Below are positions 26,421-33,978 of a DNA stretch of 64,000 bases, piece after piece. Positions within the stretch are counted from its first letter, which is position 1, and each line of letters begins with the position of its first letter. Made by a program: the position numbers and the translations under genes. Origin of the DNA: Phenylobacterium conjunctum (lineage in GTDB: Bacteria; Pseudomonadota; Alphaproteobacteria; Caulobacterales; Caulobacteraceae); assembly GCF_042679085.1 (NCBI RefSeq), contig NZ_JBHTLQ010000007.1:1-64000 (forward strand), read 5' to 3'. Under the pieces are notes generated by a model. That model saw only the letters and a program-made list of their open reading frames with translations. It had not been told where the DNA came from and did not search any database.

Positions 26421-27620
26421 ATGTCCGGACGCGAGCTTTCACCCGAGGGTCTGGCGCGCCTCGACGCCAGGATCGGCCGGTATATCGCCGATGGCGAACT
26501 GGCCGGCGCTCTGCTGCTCGTCGCCCATAAGGGCAGGGTGGTTCACACCTCGGTCCAGGGCCTGAAGGACCTGTCGCGGGGCGAGCCGCTGGCCCACGAC
26601 ACCATCTTCCGCATCTTCTCCATGACCAAGCCGGTGACCGGCGCGGCGATGATGATCCTTTTCGACGAGGGCAAGTGGTCGCCGGACGATCCGATCGCCA
26701 GGCACCTGCCCGAGTTCGCGGACGTTGAGGTCCTGGTCTCCCGCGACGCCGAGGGCCACATGATCGTCGAGCCGCCGGCCCATCCGCCGACGATCCGCGA
26801 GCTGATGACCCACACCGCGGGCCTGGGCTATGGCTTCGATCCCAACGATCCCATCGATGCGGGCTATATGGGCGCGGGCGTCTGGACCTCGTCGAACCTG
26901 GCGGAGTTTTCGCGCCGCATCGCCTCGGTCCCGCTCGCCTATCAGCCCGGGACGCGCTGGCGCTACAGCCTGTCGATGGACCTGCAGGGCGCCATCATCG
27001 AGAAGCTGTCGGGCATGAGCCTGGCCGATTTCATGCGGACCCGGATCTTCGAACCCCTGGGCATGGTCGACACCGGCTTCCACGTTCCGGAGGAAAAGCT
27101 GCCGCGGCTGGCGACGCTCTATCGGATGAGCAATTCCAGCAAGACGCTGAAGGTCTCGGCGCCGGGCCTGAACCGCAACGAGCCGCACGTGCCGCCGAAG
27201 ATGGCCGGCGGCGGCGGCGGGCTGTTCTCGACCCTCGACGACTATTACCGCTTCGCCCAGATGATCCTGAACAAGGGCGAACTGGACGGCGTGCGCGTCC
27301 TGTCGCCGCAAGCCGTCACCCTGATGACCTCCAACCACCTGGCCGACGATGTGCAGTCGGGCGGCTATGGCGTCGGCCACCAGCAGATACGTCCGGGCTA
27401 TGGCCACGGCTTCGACGGCGCGGTGTTCAACGACCCGGCCGCCGCCGGCTCGCGCGTCGGCCGCGGCACCTATCAGTGGGACGGCGCCGGCGGCACCTGG
27501 TTCTGGGTCGATCCGGAGAACGAGATCGTCTTCGTGGGCCTGATCCAGCGCATGGCCCTGGAGGGCAGTCCGCACTTCCAGGCGGTGACCCAGGAGCTCA
27601 TCGCTGACGCCCTGGCTTGA
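26421..27620 (+). CDS. Serine hydrolase of the class C beta-lactamase/esterase (EstB) family
   Basis: A 399-residue protein with the SxxK catalytic motif in FSMTKPVTGAAM, a Tyr-containing second motif WRYSLSMDLQG (YxS/N type) and a later HxG-type region. No signal peptide is seen at the start MSGRELSPEGLARLDARIG, so it is probably cytoplasmic and more likely an esterase or lipase than a true beta-lactamase. The ATG at 26421 has AGGGAGG upstream. It follows the GST gene by 69 bases and precedes the PPOX gene by 43, so it may be part of the same transcript as the sulfatase group. Confidence 0.86.
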   Translation: MSGRELSPEGLARLDARIGRYIADGELAGALLLVAHKGRVVHTSVQGLKDLSRGEPLAHDTIFRIFSMTKPVTGAAMMILFDEGKWSPDDPIARHLPEFADVEVLVSRDAEGHMIVEPPAHPPTIRELMTHTAGLGYGFDPNDPIDAGYMGAGVWTSSNLAEFSRRIASVPLAYQPGTRWRYSLSMDLQGAIIEKLSGMSLADFMRTRIFEPLGMVDTGFHVPEEKLPRLATLYRMSNSSKTLKVSAPGLNRNEPHVPPKMAGGGGGLFSTLDDYYRFAQMILNKGELDGVRVLSPQAVTLMTSNHLADDVQSGGYGVGHQQIRPGYGHGFDGAVFNDPAAAGSRVGRGTYQWDGAGGTWFWVDPENEIVFVGLIQRMALEGSPHFQAVTQELIADALA

Positions 27621-27663
27621 TCCTTGGGGGAAGGCGCATAGCTAAGGTCGGCCGGAGGCGCCC

Positions 27664-28275
27664 ATGGCCTACACCTTCCTCGACACCCTCACGACGCCCG
27701 GCGTCATCTCGGCCCAGACGGCCCAGGGTGTGCGGCGCATCTGGGAGATGGACCACGACCGCGCCTTCGACCGCTTCGGCGAGAACGAGGCCGCCTTCAT
27801 CGCCGCGCGCGACAGCTTCTACCTGGCCAGCGTGTCGGAAAGCGGCTGGCCCTATGTCCAGCACCGTGGCGGCCCCCAGGGCTTCCTGAAGGTGCTGGAC
27901 GACAAGACCCTGGCCTTCGCCGATTTCGCGGGGAACCGGCAGTATATCAGCCTGGGCAATGTAGGCGCCGACGACCGGGTCGCTCTGTTCCTCATGGACT
28001 ATCCCAACCGCGCGCGGCTGAAGATCCTCGCCCACATGCAGGTCCGCGATCTCGCCGCCGACCCCGATCTGGCGGCGCGGTTGATCGTCCCCGGCTACAA
28101 GGCCAAGGTCGAGCGCGCCTTCGTCCTGACCCTGGAAGCCTTCGACTGGAACTGTCCCCAGCACATCACGCCGCGGTTCACAGGCGCCGAGATCGAGCCG
28201 GTGGTCGCCGCCCTGCAGACCCGGATCGCGGTCCTGGAAGCTGAGAACGAGAAGCTGCGCGCACAGCTGGCCTAG
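27664..28275 (+). CDS. Pyridoxamine 5'-phosphate oxidase (PPOX)-family flavoprotein
   Basis: A 203-residue protein with a split-barrel flavin-binding fold. It has FYLASVSESGWPYVQHRGGPQGFLKVLDDKTLAFADFAGNRQY, which carries the FMN-contact residues, then ALFLMDYPNRARLKILAHM. The last about 25 residues form a short coiled coil (ALQTRIAVLEAENEKLRAQL), probably for dimerisation. It is not PdxH itself, because the substrate-specific C-terminal block is missing. It could be an F420/FMN-dependent reductase of unknown substrate. The stop codon shares CTAG with the stop of the convergent GMC gene (28272-28275). Confidence 0.85.
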   Translation: MAYTFLDTLTTPGVISAQTAQGVRRIWEMDHDRAFDRFGENEAAFIAARDSFYLASVSESGWPYVQHRGGPQGFLKVLDDKTLAFADFAGNRQYISLGNVGADDRVALFLMDYPNRARLKILAHMQVRDLAADPDLAARLIVPGYKAKVERAFVLTLEAFDWNCPQHITPRFTGAEIEPVVAALQTRIAVLEAENEKLRAQLA

Positions 28276-29876
28276 CGCCGGTCCTCCGCCATCATGCGGG
28301 CGGCCTTCTCAGCGATCATCATGGTCGGCGAGTTGGTGTTGCCCGAGGTGATGGTCGGCATCACCGAAGCGTCGGCCACGCGCAGGCCCTCAATCCCGAA
28401 CACCCGCAGGCGCTCATCGACCACCGCCAGGGGATCGGAGGCCGGGCCCATCTTCGCCGTGCCGACGGGGTGGAAGATGGTGGTGCCTAGCGCCCGGGCC
28501 GAGGCCAGCAGATCCTCGTCCGACTGGGCCTCGGGGCCGGGGCGGCGCTCTTGCGGATGGAACCGCTGCAGGGGCGGCTGGGCGACGATGCGGCGGATGA
28601 GGCGCAGGCTGTCGACCGCCACGCGCTCGTCCTCCGGCGTCGACAGATAGTTGGGCTGGATCATCGGCGCGGCCGTCGGGTCGGGGCTGGCCGCATGGAC
28701 CTCGCCGCGGCTAGCGGGCCGCAGGTTGCAGACGCTGATGGTGATGGCCGGATCGCGATGCAGGTCCTCGCCGAACCTGTCCAGCGACAGGGGCTGGATG
28801 TGGAACTGCACATTCGGGGTGGCATAGTCCGGCGAGGACCTGGCGAAGGCCCCCAGTTGGGACGGCGCCATCGACATCGGCCCTTTGCGGAAGGCCGCAT
28901 ACTCCATCGCCATCAGGGGCCGACGCCACCACGAGGCATAGAGCTCGTTCATGGTCGGCACGCCGGAGACGCCGTAATAGGGGCGGACCTGCAGGTGGTC
29001 CTGCAGGTTGCCGCCGACGCCGGGCCGATGGGCCAGAGTCTCGACGCCTAGGCCCCGCAGCCGCTCGCCGTCGCCGATCCCGGACAGTTCCAGGAGCTTG
29101 GGGGTGGCCACCGCGCCGGCGGCCAGCACGACCTCGCCGGTGGCCCGCGCTTCGTGCGCCGCGCCGTCCTTCACCCAGGCGACGCCGACCGCCCGGCCGT
29201 TCTCGATCAGGATGCGGGTGACGTGGGCGTGCGTCTCCAGCTTCAGGTTGGGTCGCTTGAGGATGGGCTTGAGGAACCCCGCCGCCGCGCTCCAGCGCCG
29301 GCCGGCCTTCTGGTTCACCTGGAAGTATCCGGCCCCGAAATTGTCGCCGCTGTTGAAGTCGGCCACCTGGGGGATATCCGCCATCTCGGCGGCTTGCGCG
29401 AACGCGTCCAGCACCGCCCAGCGCATGCGCGGATGCTCCACCCGCCACTCGCCGCCCGCGCGGTGCAGGGGGCCTTGCGGGGCGATGTGATCCTCCTGGG
29501 CCAGGAACAGCGGCAGGACGTCGTCCCAGCCCCAGCCGGCCAGGCCCATCTGGCGCCAGCCGTCATAGTCGGCGGCCTGGCCGCGCATATAGATCATGGC
29601 GTTGATCGCCGAGCAGCCGCCGATCACCTTGCCGCGCGGATAGGCCAGCGACCGTCCGCCCAGGCCGGGGATGGCGTCAGTCTGGAACATCCAGTCCGAA
29701 CGCGGATTGCCGATGGCGAACAGATAGCCGACCGGGATGTGGAACCAGATCCAGTCATCCTTGCCCCCGGCCTCCAGCACCAGCACGCGGCGGCCCGGAT
29801 CGGCCGACAGCCGGTTGGCCAGCACGCACCCGGCCGAACCCGCCCCGATGACGATGTCGTCGAACTGATCCGCCAT
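28272..29876 (-). CDS. GMC-family FAD-dependent oxidoreductase
   Basis: A 534-residue GMC oxidoreductase of the choline/alcohol dehydrogenase type. Start IVIGAGSAGCVLANRLSADPG is the FAD Rossmann motif, GKVIGGCSAINAMIYMRG is GMC signature 1, and GAVATPKLLELSGIG is signature 2. The C-terminal HPVGTAKMG carries the catalytic His, followed by NTNSPTMMIAEKAARMM. It should oxidise a primary or secondary alcohol. No signal peptide is seen, so it is cytoplasmic. Length is normal. It is divergent from the toxin-like gene at 30049 across 172 bases, with a clear GC drop on the toxin side. Confidence 0.92.
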   Translation of the reverse strand: MADQFDDIVIGAGSAGCVLANRLSADPGRRVLVLEAGGKDDWIWFHIPVGYLFAIGNPRSDWMFQTDAIPGLGGRSLAYPRGKVIGGCSAINAMIYMRGQAADYDGWRQMGLAGWGWDDVLPLFLAQEDHIAPQGPLHRAGGEWRVEHPRMRWAVLDAFAQAAEMADIPQVADFNSGDNFGAGYFQVNQKAGRRWSAAAGFLKPILKRPNLKLETHAHVTRILIENGRAVGVAWVKDGAAHEARATGEVVLAAGAVATPKLLELSGIGDGERLRGLGVETLAHRPGVGGNLQDHLQVRPYYGVSGVPTMNELYASWWRRPLMAMEYAAFRKGPMSMAPSQLGAFARSSPDYATPNVQFHIQPLSLDRFGEDLHRDPAITISVCNLRPASRGEVHAASPDPTAAPMIQPNYLSTPEDERVAVDSLRLIRRIVAQPPLQRFHPQERRPGPEAQSDEDLLASARALGTTIFHPVGTAKMGPASDPLAVVDERLRVFGIEGLRVADASVMPTITSGNTNSPTMMIAEKAARMMAEDRR

Positions 29877-29943
29877 GCGCGCCCCCCAATGGCCCCTGGA
29901 TTAGCGGCGTGAAGGCGGGGTGGCTAGGGCGGTCAGCTGTATG

Positions 29944-29972
29944 GAGTTCTGTATTTGTTCTTTACATATAAT
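29944..29972 (+). promoter_or_regulatory. AT-rich promoter of the toxin-immunity islet
   Basis: A consensus -10 hexamer TATAAT at 29967-29972 lies in an AT-rich stretch (29940-29985), about 77 bases upstream of the toxin-like ATG. The position of a -35 (29944-29949, GAGTTC) is weak. A perfect TATAAT is rare in this GC-rich genome and fits foreign DNA. Confidence 0.4.
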
Positions 29973-30048
29973 CTAAGGTTGTGCAATCTTCGGGTGTGCG
30001 GCCCGTGGAGGGGCTGGCTGTTCGGTTCCACAATCAGAGGAGATCGAG

Positions 30049-31359
30049 ATGGCCGGCCCGGCGAAGCAGCAGAAGCCCAGTTTTTTCAGCAGCGCGAATG
30101 ACTGGATTGCTGAGCGGAGCAGAGAAGCGGCCCGCTCCGCGCACGAGCTAGAAGCCGCTGGCCGAAAGGCCTGGAACGAGGCGACGCGGACCGGCCAGTA
30201 TGTGCAAGCTGCGACCACGGCTCAGTTGAGAGCCCTGGGGGCGCGGGTGCTCGCCGGTGAACAGGCGGCAAAGCAGGCCGTGGCCCGGACCGTGGCTGCA
30301 ACCAAGAAGACCTCGGCGCAGTTGGGCCAAGGCCTCGCGAAAACGACCAAGGAAATCTCGCCGGTCCTGTGGGACAACGGGAGGGCGTTTGGATCGGGCC
30401 TAGTTGACGCCATAACGTTCGATCTGGCTGACCCAGCAGGGTCCGTGGGCGGTGCGGCCTGGGACAAGTTGCACGGGAAGTCGTTCGCCGACTCCTACAA
30501 GGCGCGGATGGCTGCCAAGGCCGCGCAGGACACCTACGACCGGGAGCACTACGGAATCGCTCGAGGGGTTGGGGAGGTTGGAGGCACCGCACTGGCGCTA
30601 CTGGGGGCTGCTCCGCTCGAAGGCTGGGCGCTTAGTGCGCGGATTGCGGAGACCACGCCCCTAATTCTGCGCGAGTATGCGGCGCTCACCGGCGCCGGTG
30701 CAGCGGCCGGCGTCGGCGGGCAGGTCATCAGCGATGTTGGTCGAGGCCGTCCCGGTTCTCCGGGAGACTACGCCGGCGCGGCTGTTGGTGGCGCAGTTGG
30801 CGGAGCCTTGGCGCCCGGCGGTCGCGCGGTGGTGTCCGGGGCCGCAATGGGCGCCGCCACCTCGTTGGCGCAGGACGCCTTCAATGGGCGTTTGGATTCA
30901 GGTTGGTTCGATCGCACCATGAGCGGCGCCAGGGTCGGCGGCGCATTCGGCGCTGTCGGTGGCCGATTTGGGCGCCAGGAAGCCCAGGCGCTTCCGGGCC
31001 AGATAAAGGGCCCTGCAGTCGAACAAACCTCGAAGGAGTTGCTCGGCGAGGATTTCTCAAAGCTGCGAACCTGGGCCCGCGGGGAGAAGACGATACCGAT
31101 GAAGAAGAAGACAAGGCAGGTGGTGTCTGGCGGGCATACGAAGCCGGATCAACGCACGATGCTGAACGGCGTCGAAAAGGATCTCGTCGAATCCAAGTTC
31201 GGCAAGTCGGCTCGTCTCAAGAAGCGTCAGCGCGAAGCCTACGCGGAGCTTCCGAACTACAGGGTCGACCACACCCTGCCCCAGGACGTTGGGGTTTTGC
31301 AGGGCGTGCCCCTGAGCCTGCTCGGTCTGGACTTGGACCGGGTTCGTCGAGACTGGTGA
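30049..31359 (+). CDS. Polymorphic-toxin-like protein with C-terminal PD-ExK nuclease-like domain
   Basis: A 436-residue protein with lower GC than its neighbours. Residues 1-110 are helical, charged and without a signal peptide. Residues 110-235 alternate helices and hydrophobic stretches. Residues about 239-300 are a Gly/Ala zipper (GDYAGAAVGGAVGGALAPGG). The C-terminal about 100 residues are basic and contain P366-D367, then E381-x-K383 in VESKFG, 13 residues apart. This spacing fits a PD-(D/E)xK restriction-endonuclease-like toxin tip, followed by RLKKRQREAY and YRVDHTLPQDVG. Similar ESKFG...YRVD ends occur, from memory, in Rhs/PAAR-type toxins. A GAGGAG Shine-Dalgarno precedes the ATG, and a likely immunity gene follows 17 bases later. 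Not seen: PAAR, VgrG, Rhs, MIX or two-partner secretion domains. Toxin activity is inference. Confidence 0.6.
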   Translation: MAGPAKQQKPSFFSSANDWIAERSREAARSAHELEAAGRKAWNEATRTGQYVQAATTAQLRALGARVLAGEQAAKQAVARTVAATKKTSAQLGQGLAKTTKEISPVLWDNGRAFGSGLVDAITFDLADPAGSVGGAAWDKLHGKSFADSYKARMAAKAAQDTYDREHYGIARGVGEVGGTALALLGAAPLEGWALSARIAETTPLILREYAALTGAGAAAGVGGQVISDVGRGRPGSPGDYAGAAVGGAVGGALAPGGRAVVSGAAMGAATSLAQDAFNGRLDSGWFDRTMSGARVGGAFGAVGGRFGRQEAQALPGQIKGPAVEQTSKELLGEDFSKLRTWARGEKTIPMKKKTRQVVSGGHTKPDQRTMLNGVEKDLVESKFGKSARLKKRQREAYAELPNYRVDHTLPQDVGVLQGVPLSLLGLDLDRVRRDW

Positions 31360-31376
31360 AAAGAGGGGAGGGGGCG

Positions 31377-31982
31377 ATGGGCTTCAGAATGAGTTGGATC
31401 GCAGCGCCGGCGGCGGAGCGGGAGCGTGTCTTCAAGACGTTTGGTGTCGAGCACGGTGGTGACGTGGAGGATGAGTTTGCCTCAGACTACACCTGCGCCG
31501 AGACGCCGGACGGATGGCTGATTTTAGTAAACGGCCGCTTCCGCGACGATCTCCGAGAGGTGCTCGTTGACCTGTCGGAGAGTGACCTAGTGTACGGGTT
31601 CGCGATCACAGAGACCATCAACTTCGCCGAAGCGATGGCCTTCGATCATGGCAAGCTCGTCTGGGCGGTGACCCGGGACGCTGAGGACGGCGAAGCGCTG
31701 ATTATTGAAGGTGAGCCGCCGGAGGGGTTCGCTGAAATCCGTCATCGGTTGGAGGCGGAGCAGGTGACCGACCCGGACACCGACATCCTGATCGAAGCGC
31801 CGGTCGAACTTATGCAGGAACTCATCGGCTACCGGATGGATCAGGAGTCAGGGCTGTCCTGGACAGCTCTGAAATCCGTCGGAGACGCGCCTGTCGCTGT
31901 CTCCCGTGTGCGCGCCGGCCCATTGCGCGTCGGCTTTTCGGTCAGGCTCGTGCGCTTCCTCAGGCGTCTGGTCGGCGCCTAG
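31377..31982 (+). CDS. Putative immunity protein to the upstream toxin
   Basis: A 201-residue soluble protein starting MGFRMSWIAAPAAERERVF, rich in Asp and Glu (for example DVEDEFASDY, DAEDGEALIIEGEPPEGF and VTDPDTDILIEAP), with a short basic tail at the end. It has a strong AGGGGAGG site and begins 17 bases after the toxin-like stop, so both come from one transcript. An acidic protein directly after a basic nuclease-like C-terminus is the usual order of toxin and immunity genes. I do not recognise its family, so immunity is inferred from position and charge. GC content is again lower than in the surrounding genome. Confidence 0.5.
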   Translation: MGFRMSWIAAPAAERERVFKTFGVEHGGDVEDEFASDYTCAETPDGWLILVNGRFRDDLREVLVDLSESDLVYGFAITETINFAEAMAFDHGKLVWAVTRDAEDGEALIIEGEPPEGFAEIRHRLEAEQVTDPDTDILIEAPVELMQELIGYRMDQESGLSWTALKSVGDAPVAVSRVRAGPLRVGFSVRLVRFLRRLVGA

Positions 31983-31992
31983 AGCCCTTGCC

Positions 31993-32014
31993 GCCTGGGA
32001 TGCCTGTCCCAGGC
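31993..32014 (+). terminator. Hairpin after the immunity gene
   Basis: GCCTGGGA and TCCCAGGC form a perfect 8-bp stem with a 6-base loop, 10 bases after the immunity stop. No T-run follows, so it is a weak or Rho-assisted terminator at best. Confidence 0.45.
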
Positions 32015-32080
32015 GAACAAGAAAGGCTCGCACCTACGGATGACGAGCCAGTTCATCCCAGTCGGGTTGGTTCAATCCGA

Positions 32081-32128
32081 CTGAGACTGAGACTGAGACT
32101 GAGACTGAGACTGGGACTGGGACTGGGG
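32081..32128. repeat. Hexanucleotide microsatellite (CTGAGA)n
   Basis: Five perfect CTGAGA units are followed by two CTGGGA and one CTGGGG unit, eight in total, in the gap between the immunity gene and the monooxygenase stop. It marks the right edge of the low-GC islet. A 60-residue open frame across it is only the repeat translated (LRLRLR) and is not a gene. Confidence 0.9.
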
Positions 32129-32136
32129 CTAGCGCC

Positions 32137-33741
32137 TCACGCCGCTGGGCGCAGCTTGAAGCCCATATAGCCGTTGGCGGCGACTGCGTCGCACAGGGTG
32201 CGGTAGGCGCCGACGCCGCCGATATAGGGCATGAACACCCGCGGCTTTCCGGGGACGTTGGCGCCCAGGTACCAGCTGTTGGCGACGGGATAGAGGGTCT
32301 TGGACGCCGCCTCGTTGACGTGCTCGACCCAGGCGGTCTGACTCTCCGGCGCGGCCTCGATGGTGGCCAGGCCGTACATGCCCATGAAGGCGAACAGGTC
32401 CGACAGCCAGTCCACGTGCTGCTCGATGGAGACGATCATGTTGGACAGCACCGACGGGCTGCCCGGCCCGGTGACGGTGAAGAAGTTGGGGAAGCCCGCG
32501 ACCATCAGGCCCAGATAGGTCTTCGGCCCCTCGGCCCAGGCGTCCTTCAGGGTCTGGCCGCCGCGGCCGGAGATGTCGATGCGCGACAGGGCGCCGGTCA
32601 TGGCGTCGAAGCCGATGGCGAAGACGATGGCGTCCACCTCAAAGTCGCCGCCGGTGGTCGTAACGCCGGTCTCGGTGATGGTGGAAAGCGGGGTCTCCTT
32701 CAGGTCGATCAGTTCGACATTGTCGCGGTTGAAGACCTCGTAATAGCCGGTGTCGACGCACAGCCGCTTGGTCCCGAACGGATAGTCGCGGGGCACGAGC
32801 TTCTCGGCGGTCTTGGGATCCTTGACGATCTCGCGGATCTTCTCGGCGGCGAACTCGGCGACCATGGCGTTGGCCACGGGATCGACCGAGATGTCGGCGA
32901 AGGCCGCGCCGATGGTGAAGCCGCCGACAGCCCAGCGGTCCTCGAGCACCTGGCGGCGCTCATTGTCGCCCAGCTGGGTGGCCAGGGCCTCGTTGGCGTT
33001 GGACGACAGGAAGCCGGCGGGCGACAGGCGCTGTTCCTGGCGGTTTTGGTCGCGGTTGGCCAGCCAGGCCTCGACCACCTCCGGCTTGATCGGGCCGTTG
33101 TGGGCCGGGACGCTGTAGTTGGGCGTGCGCTGGAAGACGATGACCTTGTCGGCCTGCTTGGCGATCTGCGGGATCGACTGGATAGCCGAGGAGCCGGTGC
33201 CGATCACCGCCACCCGCTTGCCGGTGAAGTCCACGCCTTCGTGGGGCCAGCGGCCGGTGTGATAGGTCGGCCCCTTGAAGCGGTCCTGGCCCTGGAACTT
33301 CGGCTCGTTGGGCACCGACAGGCAGCCGGTGGCGGCGACCACGAACTTGGCGTCGATGGTCTCACCGCCCTCGGTCTTCACCGTCCAGCGGCCGGTCGCC
33401 TCGTCAAAGGCCGCCGAGGCGATGCGGGTGTCGAACTGGATGTCGCGGCGCAGGTCGAAGCGGTCGGCCACGTGGTTCAGGTAGGCGAGGATCTCCGGCT
33501 GGGCGGCGTAGCGCTCGGTCCACTTCCACTCGCGCTCCAGCTCCTCGGAGAAGGAGTAGGAATATTCCTGGCTCTCGATGTCCACCCGCGCGCCGGGATA
33601 GCGGTTCCAGTACCAGGTGCCGCCCACGTCCGCGCCCGCCTCATAGACTCGGGCGTTCAGGCCCAGGCCGCGCATGCGATGCAGCATGTACATGCCCGAA
33701 ATGCCGGCTCCGATGATCACGGCGTCCAGGGTCTTGGTCAT
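32137..33741 (-). CDS. Flavin-containing Baeyer-Villiger-type monooxygenase
   Basis: A 534-residue monooxygenase. It has an FAD Rossmann motif (IIGAGISGMYMLHRM), the Baeyer-Villiger fingerprint FKGPTYHTGRWP (FxGxxxHxxxWP), and an NADPH Rossmann motif (VIGTGSSAIQSIPQIA). It should insert oxygen next to a ketone, giving an ester or lactone, in the cytoplasm. Length fits the cyclohexanone/steroid monooxygenase type. I start at ATG 33741 (MTKTLDAVIIG); another ATG 36 bases upstream would add a Lys/Thr-rich leader. It is divergent from recA across a 237-base region that holds the LexA box. Such genes are typical of ketone, steroid or terpenoid degradation in these bacteria. Confidence 0.88.
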   Translation of the reverse strand: MTKTLDAVIIGAGISGMYMLHRMRGLGLNARVYEAGADVGGTWYWNRYPGARVDIESQEYSYSFSEELEREWKWTERYAAQPEILAYLNHVADRFDLRRDIQFDTRIASAAFDEATGRWTVKTEGGETIDAKFVVAATGCLSVPNEPKFQGQDRFKGPTYHTGRWPHEGVDFTGKRVAVIGTGSSAIQSIPQIAKQADKVIVFQRTPNYSVPAHNGPIKPEVVEAWLANRDQNRQEQRLSPAGFLSSNANEALATQLGDNERRQVLEDRWAVGGFTIGAAFADISVDPVANAMVAEFAAEKIREIVKDPKTAEKLVPRDYPFGTKRLCVDTGYYEVFNRDNVELIDLKETPLSTITETGVTTTGGDFEVDAIVFAIGFDAMTGALSRIDISGRGGQTLKDAWAEGPKTYLGLMVAGFPNFFTVTGPGSPSVLSNMIVSIEQHVDWLSDLFAFMGMYGLATIEAAPESQTAWVEHVNEAASKTLYPVANSWYLGANVPGKPRVFMPYIGGVGAYRTLCDAVAANGYMGFKLRPAA

Positions 33742-33872
33742 CTTCGTTTCCACCCGTTTGGTCTTGTTTGGGGGCACAGTTTCTCCCGGCGGGGCGCTTG
33801 TAAAGACGGACCTAAGGTCAGCGGGGGCCAGTTAACTCCAGATACGTCAGAAACGGTCGTGGGCGCCAAATG

Positions 33873-33887
33873 GAACATCTTGCGAAC
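33873..33887 (+). promoter_or_regulatory. LexA (SOS) box of recA
   Basis: GAAC-N7-GAAC (GAACATCTTGCGAAC) is the direct-repeat LexA operator known for alphaproteobacteria. It lies 92 bases upstream of the recA GTG, where repression and SOS induction are expected. A further GAAC follows at 33891. Confidence 0.85.
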
Positions 33888-33978
33888 AGAGAACAAACCG
33901 CGTACTCATGAGTCCAGACGGGCAGGGCGATCTCCGGCCGGTCGGGTTGGCGGAATCATGGAATAAGGAGCGCCCATC

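Noticed and set aside
26421..27620. An antibiotic-resistance beta-lactamase
   Set aside because: The SxxK fold is present, but there is no signal peptide and the sequence type fits EstB-like esterases.
31988..32170. A 60-codon frame across the microsatellite
   Set aside because: It only translates the CTGAGA repeat (alternating Leu-Arg) and has no ribosome site.
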